Shown here in pieces: positions 8,506-19,729 of a stretch of DNA of 64,000 nucleotides. The stretch covers positions 1 through 64,000 of the forward strand of contig JAWKPF010000016.1 of the NCBI GenBank assembly GCA_041390825.1. The letters run 5' to 3'. The notes under the pieces were generated by a model. That model was given only the letters and a program-made list of their open reading frames with translations, did not search any database and was not told the DNA's origin. Position 1 is the first letter of the stretch; each line of letters starts with the position of its first letter. Both the position numbers and the translations under genes were made by a program. The DNA is from Thermomicrobiales bacterium (GTDB taxonomy: Bacteria; Chloroflexota; Chloroflexia; Thermomicrobiales; UBA6265).

Positions 8506-9955
8506 GGCGTTGTCTCCAGCTGCGGCGTTGGGCGTAATGGCTGCTCATTCAAGATCCTTGCTCGTTTGATGCGCGAAACTCTGCCGGCGGTCGTTTCCAG
8601 CACGAGCGCCGCGCTCTGACCGCCAAGCCCGAATCCGTGCTTGGCCATGTATTCGAATTCACAGGCCGTGCCGCGCCATGCACGACGTCGAGATTGACTT
8701 CGGGATCAGGGTTCTTGTAGTTGGGCGGTCGGCGGAATACCTGCTCGGCGATCGAGAGGGATACTCCATGGCAGTCTCGATCGCCCCCAGCCCCGCCCAT
8801 GCAATGCCCGATGTTGCTCTTTCACAGACATCACCGGAATCGATGCGGTGTGTTCGCCATAGACATGATGGATCGCGCGGCTTCGGCCACGTCTCCCGCG
8901 GGGTCGAGGCGGCATGCGCCTGGATGTGCCCTGGGATCTTGTCGGGAGTCACACCTGCGTCCGCCAATGCGGCCACGATGTTCGGGCCGCGCCAATTCCT
9001 TCTGGCTGTGGCGCGATCGGATGGCATCGTTGCTGGAGGCGTAAAGCCGACGATCTCGGCAAACACTCGCGCGCCCCGCGCCATGGCGAAATCGTAGTCC
9101 TCTCCCAGCACAAGCGCGCCGGCCCCTTCGCCGAGCGCGAAACCGGAGCGGGTAGCGTCGAAGGGACGCAGCGCCTCTTCGGGATGCTCGTTCGGAGTCG
9201 GTCACCAGCGCGCATCGCCGAGAAGCCCGCGACGCCCATCGGATGCACGGTCGATTCAGAGGCTCCTGCCAGCATCAATGGCGCAATGCCGGACTGGACG
9301 ACATGAAACGCCTCGCCACGGCCTGCGTGCCTGTGGCGCAGGCACAGGAAACCGTGCTGCTCGGTCCTCCCATACAAAAACGCCACTGCACGGTGTAGGA
9401 CGCCATGTTGAGCGGGAACTGACGTGTATGGGAGACAGCTTACCGTGTCCCCGGTGTTGAAGGTGTCATAGGCAGGAAGCAGATCAGTCATAGCATCCGC
9501 CAACACAGGTCCCGATGACCGAACCGGCCGGGCAGCAGATCCATGAGTGGATTGCCCGCTTCATCGACCAGTCCGGCGGAAATGAGCGCGGCGCCGGCGG
9601 CCTCCATCAACCAGAGGCTGAACTGCGAGGTGTTGCGCGCGGTCTTGGAGTCGAGGAAGCGTTGCGGAGATCGTCCATTTCGGAGATCGCCGCGCACCTG
9701 GCATGAGTAGTTGCCTTCCTGGGAGATAGGGATGCGCTTGATACCGCTTTTCCCCTTCAGGATGTTTTCCCATGACGCTTTCGCGGTGAGCCCCACTGCG
9801 CTCACTGCGCCCAATCCGGTGACAACGACCTGGCGCTGGTACGGGCACGTTGGCCTCGCAGCTCGCTACCGCAGGTTCCACAGAAGAGTTGCGTTTCAGA
9901 GACCGGGGCGCCACAAACCGGGCACGAGGTCGGGGAAGTGAGATCGGAACGTCAT
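8502..9955 (-). pseudogene. fabF: 3-oxoacyl-ACP synthase II with N-terminal zinc ribbon, frame-broken
   Basis: Condenses malonyl-ACP with acyl-ACP in fatty-acid elongation. From 9850 downward one reads VVTGLGAVSAVGLTAKASWE, LKGKSGIKRI, the nucleophile SCACATGTQAV near 9345, ALGEGAGALVLGEDYD, the first catalytic His region as HIQAHAASTP (usually NAHGTSTP), and KSNIGHCMGGAGAIE with the conserved Lys and second His. The tail SAALVLETTAGRVSRIKRAR ends at TGA 8502, overlapping dinB. Immediately before the KAS domain are two CxxC pairs (CPVC, CGTC) in a neighbouring frame; with one base shift they join the KAS frame as a fusion of about 480 residues. Otherwise they would be a separate ~50-residue zinc ribbon. 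Many frameshifts. Confidence 0.82.
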
Positions 9956-10074
9956 ACGGTGTTCCTGAATGGTGTGCGAATACGGCTGCAACTGGACGAA
10001 TCTGCCGGTCAACCTGCCTGTAACGGACTCCGCATGGGAAAATCTGGCCAAGTATAGCGGTCCCCTTGAACATA

Positions 10075-10117
10075 CGAGCGCCCGGCGCGGTTGGAAACCG
10101 TTCTCGCCGGGCGCTCG
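10075..10117. terminator. Perfect 13-bp hairpin upstream of fabF region
   Basis: CGAGCGCCCGGCG and its exact complement CGCCGGGCGCTCG are separated by 17 bases that can themselves pair weakly. No T-run follows on either side, so it may be a terminator for the upstream minus-strand gene, an attenuator in the fabF leader, or a binding site. On the minus strand it precedes a TATACT hexamer that could be a -10 element for fabF. Confidence 0.55.
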
Positions 10118-10396
10118 TTGCAAAGGAGTTCGCTGCCGAGGTGTTCGTCCCATGGTCGCGAACGACTTTCTTCCATAAGACGGTGAGGCGTATTTGGGAG
10201 CGTTGCGTGCAACCGCCGCTGCAACGGTACTGAGGTGAAAAAGAGGAGAAGCAGAACGGGTGGCTAGGCCTGCTCAGTTGAATGCCCTCCTGGTGCTCAA
10301 TTGGGTGGTCCTCTTCGAAATTCGCACCCTGGTCGACCCCGAGTTTCCCCGGTGCCCGGCAATCATCGGCGACGCTGCTGCAAACATGCCGATCAC
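10118..10396. other. Intergenic stretch without a convincing gene
   Basis: Between the hairpin upstream of fabF and the small minus-strand gene at 10397. Short open frames exist on both strands but none has a start signal, family resemblance or consistent coding look. I see nothing assignable here. Confidence 0.5.
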
Positions 10397-10681
10397 TTAG
10401 TGTAAACGCGAAACCAGGGCGAATGGTTTCATTTCAGCCAGGTGACGGTGATGCGCCGAAGTGTTCGGCCAGTCATCCACCAGGATGACACGTTCCCCGT
10501 CGATTCCGTGGAGGGCGGAATCAAACCGAGTCGAAGGCCTCGTCGCGGCTCATAACGATCGCACATTGGGCGCTCCGTCAGCCGGACCCAAATCGACCTG
10601 AACTTCGCTGTTGGAGACATCGACAACCACCGCCCCGATCTGGCGGACCGTCTCTTCCCCGTCGAACAGTTCGAGCTTCAT
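10397..10681 (-). pseudogene. Small hypothetical protein (~95 aa), frame-broken
   Basis: Reads MKLELFDGEETVRQIGAVVV from ATG 10681, then DVSNSEVQVDLGPADGAP, a shift, and LHGIDGERVILVDDWPNTSA, HHRHLAEMKPFALVSRLH, ending at TAA 10397. The mix of short beta strands and an acidic surface suggests a small soluble protein. No family recognised. At least two single-base shifts. It lies 60 bases past the PBP1A stop on the same strand. Confidence 0.45.
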
Positions 10682-10741
10682 GCCTTCACCCGCCTGCGCC
10701 AATTTGGATACGCCTGCGTAAAGTATGCCCGAGCGCTGTGA

Positions 10742-13048
10742 CTACGCGCGAGGCTCCGGGCTAGTCTGCTCGCTGCTCGATTGGGATTTCCCGTCGTCCG
10801 GATCGTAATCCCCTGTAGTCGAGCCGTCATCTTCATCGAAGTCGGACATAGCCGTCGACCCCAACGGTGCCGGGTATAGCGCAGAATGCGCGACTCGCCA
10901 CCATCGGCGTACTTGCCGCCGTGTTCTTCTGCAGGTCCTCCATGGCATGCCCAGCTGGCCATCTCGTAGGCACAGCCGGTCATGGAAGTGACGGACCCGC
11001 ATCCTTGATCAGCCACTCTCGGTAGTGGAATCCTCGCTGCCCGATGCCTGGATGCCCGGTGGGGAGCAGATCTGGGTCTGGACCAAACCGGGCGGGATGC
11101 TCCAGTCGTGGGCCATCGGCTGGCCGTCGGTCCGGACAGGTAGGACGAGAAGGCGGGGTCATGCATCAGCTCCATCATCTGTTGCCAGATCGGACCGGCG
11201 CCCTTGGATACCGTCGAGCTGGGGAAGTCGATTTCCGCATCGCCGGATTGTGTTGTTTGCCCGGTCCAGACCCCCGATCGCCATCGGTGGTGTAGCCCAT
11301 GGTCCAGATGTCTTTCCAATTGTCGGTCGTCCCTGATTTCGCGGCGACTGGACGTCCCAATCTCTGTGTCCTCGAAGAGGTTCCCGCCGAAAACCATCGA
11401 GCGGGCCTCGTCGTCAGTCAGAATCGACGGATCTGTAGGAGATTTCGGCGTTGGTGCCCTGGGGCGCGTTTTGCAGCGGTGGTGTTCCGATCGAGCTCAT
11501 AGAGCACCGACCGCTCGGAATCGGTGATTTTCAGAATTGGATTGGCGGCGACGTATTTGCCCTGATTCGAGAAGGTTGCAGACGTTGGTGCTCCAGCAAC
11601 GGCACCTCACCCGAACCGAGCGCGAGAGAGCCTGTAGTTTTCGGGCGATTCCGGCATCCCGGTCTTGATGCCCATCCGGCGCGCCGCCAGATCGTAGGCA
11701 TGGTCCACACCGGCGTATTGAATTGCCTTGACTGCCGGGATGTTGAGCGAATTCGAGAGCGCGTACGAACGGGAACTGCACCGTACGAAAGCCCAGGTAG
11801 TTCCTCGGTTCGGGCCACGGATTGGGGCGCGCCAGGGGTTTCGACCTTCATGGTGTCATCCATGACAACAGTGCCCGGATTCCACCCGCTTTCGAATGCG
11901 GCCGCATAGATGCACCGGCTGACCGACGAGCCCGGCTGCAGGTTCGCCAATGCGTAGTTGATCTGACCGCCGATCGTGGGGTCGTTGAAATCAGCCGAAC
12001 TGACCATCGCCAACACCGCCGGTGTGCGGAACAGGACCACCATCGAGGCATTGTTGCGTCGGTAGGCGTTCAGGAACGGCATGTTTTCCTGAATCATCAA
12101 CTGGCTTATGCTTGCAGGTCGAGATCGACCGACGTCCAGATCTGCAAACCGCCCTTTACGAATGCGTCCGCCATATTTCTGGCGCACGTAGTCCTTGGCA
12201 TATTGGGTGAAGTGATTGGCTCCCGATTTCGCTGGTGCGGGTCTGTGGGTTGCAGCGCGTATTCCACGCATCGTCTGGCTCTCTTCCGCAAGATGTAGTG
12301 GTACTTGACCATCTGGTCGAGCACGTACTTTCTGCCGGAGCTATTCTGGTCGAGCCGCACGGTTGGGTCGTACCAGGACGGCGCCTGTGGAGACCGGCAA
12401 GCAGCGAGGCCTCTGCCAGATTGAGCTCGCTGGCGTGCTTGTTGAAGTAGGTCTGGTGCGCGGCAGCTTCGATGCCGGAACGCTGTCCGTAGAAGATCTG
12501 GTTCAGGTACATCATCAAGATGTCCTGCTTGGAATACTCCGCGGTCGAGCTCGATCGCGGCGAGCGCTCCTTGAACTTGCGCGTGATCGAGATATCGAAA
12601 CCGATCTCCTCCGGCAGAGTCCGCGAGCCAATTGCTGCGTGATGGTCGAGCCACCAGACGAACCGTCGCCGCTGATATTGATGCAGATGCCGCGCAGGAT
12701 GGCCACTGGCTCGACACCCTGATGACTCCAGAAGGTGGCGCGTCCTCGGCGGCTACCGTCGCGTCAGACTGGGCGATCGCGAGATTTGATCGAGAGTAAC
12801 GAAGGTGCGCCATCCGCCGTCTGGCGCTTCTGATCTCCCTGCAGCAGGTCTGCTCGATCGTAGATGCGCGATGTTTGGAAGGTATCGACGGTTACCACCG
12901 CCAGCATTGGGCAGCTTGGCGTTGACCCGCGATATGCCTCGACCGTGCCGGCCACGGCTGCCACCGTCGACAAAACCATGGCCAGCGAAGTCGACACGAA
13001 GAGCCTGATGAAGATCAGCACACCGACCAGCAGGAATCGGCGAGTCAT
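10742..13048 (-). pseudogene. Class A penicillin-binding protein (PBP1A-like), frame-broken
   Basis: Bifunctional peptidoglycan glycosyltransferase/transpeptidase anchored in the membrane. The N-terminus MTRRFLLVGVLIF (13048) is a membrane anchor; an in-frame start at 13186 would add a basic cytoplasmic tail. Glycosyltransferase motifs: TVAAEDA before the break, then GGSTITQQLARGL and LMMYLNQIFYGQRSGIEAAA. Transpeptidase motifs: QPGSS at the SxxK site (the lysine falls at a frame break), a SLN-type SxN region, and KSGTTDNWKD for KTG. The C-terminus is an acidic Asp/Ser tail ending SPEPRA at 10742. Expected length is about 770 residues. Frameshifts occur throughout, yet all landmarks are in order. 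Confidence 0.82.
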
Positions 13049-13317
13049 CGTGAACTGTTCTTGCGGCGCCGGGCAATACCCGGCAAGCGTTCGGCGGGGA
13101 GCTTCTTCTTGCCGGCAGCGTTGCGTCGCGCGTTGCCCTGCCGCAATGCGGCGAGGATCGGGCGGCGATCCGGACAACGTGCTCACGATCAGACCTTCGA
13201 AGGAGAATCGACACCGGGCGCGCGAGGATTGCCGGTCGAACCGAGAACGCTCAGCGACTTCTGCGCGTTTCGACGGCAGATGGTACCAGTTCGGGAGAGG
13301 TTCGCCTGACCGCAGGA

Positions 13318-13560
13318 AGGATCAGGAAGTAGGCAACGGGCAACGGGCAACGGGCAACGGCAATAGGCAATAGGCAAGAGGCAACAGGTAAGAGGCAACG
13401 GGCAAGAGGCAACAGGCAATTTCGGGAAACAGGCGACTGAAGACTGACGACTGACAACTGACGACTTGCAACGGTGGGTTGTTCTTGCGCCAACGTTCGC
13501 TTACGTTTTTGCGCCGCGTGCTGGCAAAAGCGCGGCAAAGGCGTGGCGTGCCGCGTGCTA
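13318..13560. repeat. Composite heptad-repeat element, copy 1
   Basis: From left to right: about 14 degenerate GGCAACG/GGCAATA heptads (13333-13430), a GACTGACGACTGACAACT segment, a weak GCAAC...GTTGTTC hairpin, CAACGTTCGCTTACGTTTT, and GCGTGCC-type heptads ending GCGTGCTA at 13560. The second copy at 39215-39450 has the same order and orientation. The terminal CTA supplies the TAG stop of the adjacent minus-strand gene. Apparent protein frames rich in LPVA/LLP here are artefacts of the repeat. Confidence 0.8.
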
Positions 13561-14338
13561 ACCCAACTGACCGGCGATCTCGTCCCGCTTGAGGCAGAGT
13601 TCTTCGACCTGGTAATGTGCCCGATCGAAAGAGATCGGCCAGCACCCAGAGACGCGCCGACGCCTCTCAGAAAGCGCCGTGATCCTCTGCGCTGGCTGCC
13701 GGCCCGGCGCACGGTCATCTCTCCGGCAAGCGACAACGCCGTGATCGAATCGAACGCGGCATCCTTGGTGACGGGCGGAGCCCTCATACGAAAGCGGTAG
13801 CTGTTGGCCGCCGTTGACGTTCATGTCGATCGCGTCGAGCAATCGCTGCACCTCTGAACCACTCAGATGGTGCTCGAACGCTTTCAGGGTTGCCTGTGAT
13901 GGGCGGTGGCATCGGCGCCGCCGAGAAACGCTGCGGGCGATTCGGTTGCCTGCCCAGTCAGTCGAGAGCGTAATATCGTCCAGGAATGCTTTGTCCGAGG
14001 GACAGCCCACCCATTGGGCGAGCAGAACGTCATCGACTTCCTGGTGGTGTGTAAGTCGGCCGAGCGCGCGAATAGAGCGCGTCCGTGTCCGGGCGTGTCT
14101 TCCATCTTCTTCTTCGAGCGGGGGTAGGTGGATGGTGGTGCCCAATCGCCTCGTACGTACAAGGACGGCATTTGGTTTTATGTTTTGATGTTTCCCGAAA
14201 TTCCGTATTGTCTTGACAGAAGCTTGTGACGTCCTTCGCATTTTGCGCAATCTGCTGTGCTGGAGTCGAGGTCGGTGCCTGAATCACCGCGACCGAGGGT
14301 TTCGGGCGCGGGTATCGCCAGATACCATTGGTGGTCAT
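13558..14338 (-). pseudogene. Unidentified protein, frame-broken
   Basis: Not recognised. A start MTTNGIWRYPRPKPSV (14338) is possible. Plausible coding pieces are LGTTIHLPPLEEEDG, LTHHQEVDDVLLAQWVG, FLDDITLSTDWAGNRIAR, LKAFEHHLSGSEVQRLLDAI, VTKDAAFDSITALSLAGE and a C-terminal HYQVEELCLKRDEIAGQLG before TAG 13558. The tail looks helical. The stop codon is the last triplet of the heptad-repeat element. It may be one gene of about 230-260 residues or two. No function inferred. Confidence 0.35.
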
Positions 14339-14386
14339 AATGCAGCAGTTCGGCGGTCTGGAAGGAGCCGTTTACGTCAGAGCAGC

Positions 14387-17350
14387 ATGAGGATCGAACG
14401 TGGCCCATTGTCCGGAGGGTGTCCGCCGCTATTGGTGGGTCGGTCTCGGGAGCCCGGCGTGCTGCGCGCGCAGCTACCGGAGGCATTGGCCGTGAAACGG
14501 CAGCATGGTGGTGCTGGCGAGGCGGGTATTGGCAAGTCCAGACTGGCCGAGACGCCAGCAGGGAAGCGAGCAGCGTCGGAGTGCCTGTCCCTCACCGGGC
14601 ATTGCCATGACGTTGCGGTGTCACCCCCACGGTCCGTGGGGCGGAGTTGATCGAGCATTACCCCTCGCTGCGGCGAGATTTCCGGGACAGCCCACTGCCC
14701 TGTTCCGCAACTCGACAGGGTTCCAGCCAAACCGCCTTCATAAGTGAGATGCGCGATTTCTTCTTCGCTGGCACGTGATCGGCCGCGAGCAGATTTGGTG
14801 ATCGTGCTGGAGGATCTCACACTGGGCGAACTGACGAAGCCCCTCGAATTGCTGCGATTGTTCGCCCGCCAGCTCGCTTTACCGATCCTGCTGCTGACCT
14901 ATCGCAGTACGGATGTCACGCGCGCATGCGCTTCACGAGCTTCTGCCGATTCTGGTGCGTGAAGCGCTGGCGTTGCGCATCGACGTGTCGTTTGTTGACG
15001 CGAGACGATGTTCGTGGCGTGATCGATGATGCCTATCGGTTGACGGTGCGCCGATCTCGCCTGGCAAGCCGTGCAACAGCGTGCGGACGGCAATCCCTTT
15101 TTCGTGGTCGAGCTCTTGCGTGCCCTGGAAGGGGGGAGCGTCCTGCTGCCGGACGGGCATGGCACAGTTTGGACACATCGGCGCGTTCGAGCAGGCAGCA
15201 ATTCCGTGCTGCTCCGACAAGTCATCGACCAGCGGCTTTCCCGACTCGGGCATGACGCGGAAACGTTGCGGCGATTGCCGCCGTTATCGGCCAGATCGGC
15301 GCACGCTGAATGTATGGGAGAGCGTCAGCGGGGTATCAGGGCACGGTTGCTCGATGGTCGAACGCGCCATCGATGCCCGCGATGCCTCGACGCGACGCCG
15401 GACGGGACGTCAGTGGCACGTTCACGCACGCCCTGATTCGCGATTCGCTCTACCACGACAGCGTTCTTCCACCCCGCGCCGGCGTATGTGGCATCGGCAG
15501 ATCGGAGATGTGCTCGCGTCGTGTGGCGGCGGACGGATATCACGTTGCCCTATCACTTCCAGCAGGCTGGTGATCTTCGCGCGGTGGAGTGGTTGGCGCG
15601 GGCGAGCGGGCGCAGCGCGCGTTTGCCTGGCGAACCGCGCGCGCCCAGCGGTCGAGACGGCGCTGAGAATCCTGGAAGAAGAGAGTGGCCATGCCGGCGA
15701 ACAGGGGGGGGGGTGGCTGCGATTTCGAGTGGCGGCGATGCTCGGTACTTCGAGGATCACCAGGCGGTGTAAAGCTTCACCTCGAAACCGCCGAGCGGCT
15801 TGGTCGGGAAGCGGGAGATCCCGCGCTGGAGCATACGCACGGTTCTTCCAGGGCATGCTCCGATGCCAGGCGGATGAGTTCCGTCTCGGCATTGCGGCAG
15901 AAAGTCTGGCGTGGCGATGCTGCGATGCGCTCGCTCCCGAGCAGCGAGAGCGAGGTTGCTCGCGATCGAAACAACCGCCGATCCCTCGATGCTCAAAATG
16001 GAGGAAATTGACACTGGCACTGGCCGAAAATGCGCGTCTACGGCAGGCACGCTTGAATTAGAGAGCGCATCGTTGACTTGCCGCCCGGCGAAACCGCCGG
16101 CTCCCAGGGTGATGCCTGGTACACGGACTTGGGTACACCTACGCGCCGGGCTGGGACGGCCAGATGAGGCGCGGATGGCGTTTCGCCAGGCCGTGACATC
16201 TTTTGCCGCCAGCGACCACCATGGCATGGTGGCCCCTTCCCTCTTCGATGAGCTGATGATGGTCGTCCTACCGTATCCAGGTCGATCGACCGGCAGGAGA
16301 ACATCAGCGAATCGAGTCCGCGCTTGCAGAATCTCTTGCGGATTTTGGAGAGACATCACCGGTGAGCTCCGCGCCGAGCTGACGTGGTGTCGAGCCTACT
16401 CCAGGGGGACTGGATCGACGCTTTGGCCCGGTTGGAACAGAGCACGCTTGTGTGATCGTTTCGACGGAACGCACCGATGTTGCTCGCTCCCATTGCTCGA
16501 TGTCGGGGCGATGTGGCGCTGGCGTGGATGCTGATCGGACAGCACTTTCCCGCCGGGGCAGACGCCGAACCAGAAGACTGCCCGGCTCTGGATACAGTGA
16601 GTCTGCGGTCATTGGCGGTTGCGCTCGCGCTCGATGCAGACGACCACGTGCTGGCACGTCGTTGGCTCGATGCGTTCGATAGCTGGCTGACCTGGAGCGG
16701 AAGCGTGTTGGGGCGGGCGGACACGCACTGCTGTCCTAGGCGACCTACCGCCATGCCCAGGGTGAGGATGAATTGGCACGCGATTTCGCCGAGCAAGCGT
16801 TGGCTGCCGGCACCGAACCACGACAACCGTTGGTGCTCTGGCAGCGAACCGGTTGCTCGGTGAACTCGATCGTCTCGAGAACGCGCAGCTTTCGACGCCC
16901 GGAAGCGCGATTCGTCACGGCGTTAGCGCTTTAGCGGCCGACGCGACCGGCGCGGCGCACGGGTGAGTGCTTACCCTGCTGGGGCAAGCGGAACTGCGAT
17001 TCGCCCGCGACGAGCCCCAGCTTGCTCATGAGCTGCTCGAATCGGTGCGAGCGTCGTGCCTCCGCAATGAACGCGGTGCGAACGCTGCGCCGGGCTGACG
17101 AGCTCGCCGCGCGATATTCGGCAAGTTCAGCCTTCTGCGTCACCAGCGGTGTTTGCCGGACTTACCCGCCCGGGAGACGGATGTGCTCCGGCTGCTGGCA
17201 ACCGGATCCTCCAATGCCGGGAGATCGCCTGGGAACTCTGCGTGAGCCCGCGCACGATCGACCAGCACCTCACCAGCATCTACGCCAAGCTTGGTGTCAC
17301 CACGCGAGGCGCGGCGATTCGTATCGCGCTCGAACGCCGGACTACGCTAA
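14387..17350 (+). pseudogene. Large LuxR-family (LAL-type) regulator, frame-broken
   Basis: ATP-binding transcription activator of the MalT/LAL group. Start MRIERGPLSGG at 14387, then LLVGRSREPGVLRAQL and the Walker A remnant GEAGIGKSRLAE, LTGHCHDVAVSPP, a Walker B-like DLVIVLEDLTLGELT, ILLLTYRSTDVTRA, PFFVVELLRALEGGSVL, and a long helical TPR-like middle with poor reading frames. The C-terminal HTH is clear near 17220-17340: IAWELCVSPRTIDQHLTS, IYAKLGVTTRGAAIRIALE. The length of about 990 residues fits the group. Many frame changes; a run of nine G at 15704 is one likely error site. Targets unknown. Confidence 0.75.
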
Positions 17351-17490
17351 CGTCGCGCCCCTCGGAAAACTCCGTAGTCATCCGTACTCTGGATCGCCGG
17401 AAATGCGGTGTTCCCCCGATGCCGTGATTCTCGCTCGCCTACCGTCGATCTCAGGTATTTGGGCCAAATTGGCGGCGGAATTCCACCAGA

Positions 17491-17752
17491 GTGGCGCTCC
17501 TCACCAGTTCGGCCACCGTTCAGGACTTTGGGGTGTGGCAGGCGATCTACGAAACCTGGATGACGTGCAGCGGGACTGGGGTGTCACCGATGCATCGGTG
17601 CATCGGTTGGCGGACGCGCCAGATGTCGTCCTCATCATTCGCCACTTCGACGGTTGCCCAGGCGCAGGGAGCCTGACCAATCGCGAGTTCAGGCTGCCAT
17701 GCAGCGTGCTGGGAGTCGAGCGAACCGCGCATCGAGATCTCTGCACACATGA
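17491..17752 (+). pseudogene. Antibiotic biosynthesis monooxygenase-like small protein, frame-broken
   Basis: About 95 residues: VALLTSSATVQDFGVWQAIYET, DDVQRDWGVTDASVHRLADA, PDVVLIIRHF, TVAQAQ and AAMQRAGVESEPRIEI when frames are joined. The pattern (short strand, D-W helix, hydrophobic strand, second helix, AxxRAGV-xEP strand) matches dimeric ferredoxin-like ABM/Dabb proteins that use no cofactor or bind small ligands. Starts with GTG at 17491. The end is uncertain; TGA at 17752 is one option. Role unknown. Confidence 0.5.
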
Positions 17753-17827
17753 CGCTGCCTCTTTGGCGTCGCCACCGCCCATCTGCCCGTTCGACTCTCG
17801 TCCGTATGATCCAGAACTCGCGGAAGG

Positions 17828-19579
17828 ATGAAAAACGGACCCTGGCGATATTGCTCCCCTAACGTTCCGGCTATCGTCTCTCATTCGACAAATGCTTTCA
17901 TAGATCAGGCGGCTGGACCGAAGCGCAAACCTGCCGATGGCGAGAAAGATGCATTGCTTACAGCTCACATCTATCGCGTGCGCAAACGGATTTTTCCTCG
18001 CGTTCAGTCAGACACGTTGAGCGCAATCGCCGCGAAACCTTGAGCCTCGATGGCGACCGATTTTCAATATGCAGAGGTCAACGGTTCGACCTTCGTCGAC
18101 AGGATCACGGCTGCCAGGTACCCCGATCCTGGCAACACCGCAGAGAACATCTTTGCAGGGAGCGACGTCGCCACGGGCGCGATGGAATCTGGCGCAACGG
18201 CCAGGGCACAACGCCAACATGCTGAGCCCAACCGCCAAGGCGATCGGCATCGCACGCGTCAACAACTAACTCCACCTGGAAGTGGTATTGGACGACGACG
18301 GAGCGACTGTCGACGGCGCCGCCCTGCACCGGCGATTCGGCGTTGCCGCGGTTGTTCAGGGCGCGCCCCAGGTAGCTGCCGCACCGGCAGGCAGCCAGCC
18401 GGCGCGACCGGGAACGCACCTGGCCAACCGCTGGCCGGAATTTGCAGCCCGCGGACCCGGCGCGGCGCCCAGATCAGCCGGCTGCCGGTCGGGAAGCGGC
18501 TCCAGCAGACGCTGGCGCAGCACCGCCGGCCCGCCGATCGAGCGCAGCCCACCGGATACCGTTGGCAACACCACGCAACCGGAAGCGCAGCCTGCGCCCG
18601 CAAACAGCAACAGGGTGCCACGATCAGTGAAGCGGCGGTTACGACGACTGGCTGCGCTAACGCCGCCCCGGCGTGCGGAGACGCGGAGGAACTGGCGTTC
18701 CTGGCATCGATCAACGAGTACCGGGCGGCCAATGGCGTACCGCCGTTGGCAATGAGCCCGACGTTGACGTCAGCAGCCAAAGGGCACAGCCAAATGGCGA
18801 CCAAGAAACTATTTCGACCGTGGGGCCAGGACGGTTCCACCTTCGCATCGCGAATCGCGGCGTGGATATCCCGGCGGCACGACGGCGAACATCTTCGCGG
18901 GCGACCAAGCGCCGCCGGCGCGGTAGGTCTGGCGGAACAGTCCGAGGCACAACACCCGAACATACTCAACCCGGCCTTCACCGCGATCGGCATCGGTAGA
19001 GCATTTTCGATCAAACTCAGACTTTGGCTGGTACTGGACGACAACGTTTGGCGATGTGGTGGATGCTGCCTGTGCTGGCAGCCAGACGCAGGGCGCCACG
19101 ACCGGTCAAGCCGGACAAGCCGGCCAGGCAGGGCAACTGTGGTCAAGACGGAACCACTGGCAATGGGCGAGGACAGGTCAGGGTGGCAACACAACCGGTG
19201 GCGCCATGACCGACAGCGACGGAGATGGGTTGATCGACGAATCGGAGAACGCGTTGGCTGGCGGCACCGATCACCGTGTTCGACACCGATGGCGGTGGTG
19301 TTGGCGATGGAGATGAGTGGAGCAATGGCAAGAACACGCTCTCGATCCCAGCGATGACAATGCAGGCGGCTTGAGCAGGCCAATGGAGGCGCGGCTGCCG
19401 ACACCGATGGCGACGCGGTCTCGATGAAGAAGCGGCATTTGGGACGAATCAAATGTCGCCGATTCGATAGCGATGGAGTGAACGATCTCGACGAGCTGTT
19501 CAACGGCACGCTCGATCCGTGGGAGCGCCTCGCGCAGTGCGAGCGCCGGAAAAGCGTTCCTTCGCCGAACAACCAATAG
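17828..19579 (+). pseudogene. Secreted protein with two CAP (SCP/PR-1) domains and TSP3-like Ca repeats, frame-broken
   Basis: Exported protein; role unknown, CAP domains often bind lipids or matrix. Domain 1 (about 17930-18320): DGEKDALLTA, LSAIAAK, DMATDFQYAEVNGSTF, NTAENIFAGS, NGQGHNANMLSPTAKAIGIA. A Pro/Gln/Ala linker with NTTQPEAQPAPANSN follows. Domain 2 (18660-19060): AEELAFLASINEYRAANG, PTLTSAAKGHSQMATKK, TANIFAGDQAPP, WYWTTTFGDVVDAA. A Gly/Gln linker leads to DSDGDGLIDESENAL, FDTDGG and DSDGVNDLDELFNGTLDP, which are calcium-binding thrombospondin type 3-like repeats. Ends at TAG 19577. The start at ATG 17828 follows GGAAGG, but the signal peptide is scrambled by shifts. The domains may instead be two proteins. 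Confidence 0.7.
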
Positions 19580-19586
19580 CGCGTGG

Positions 19587-19614
19587 CGCGCCATCCACAA
19601 CTGGGTGTGGCGCG
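19587..19614 (+). terminator. Stem-loop after the CAP gene
   Basis: CGCGCC and GGCGCG close a hairpin with an inner CACA/TGTG pairing and a bulge, 8 bases past the CAP-gene stop and followed by TTGTTC. Likely a terminator separating it from the sigma-factor gene. Confidence 0.5.
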
Positions 19615-19729
19615 TTGTTCGAAGCGAGTTACGACGAGTACGGGCAAGGTCGGGAGCCGGCACAGGTCTTTCGAAAACACCCCGTCTCATAAACTAGCGA
19701 CATGCGTTGAACCAGGTGAGAGAGGTTCG

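Noticed and set aside
13189..13645. Minus-strand proteins rich in LPVA/CLLP repeats
   Set aside because: They are translations of the GGCAAYR heptad array, not genes.
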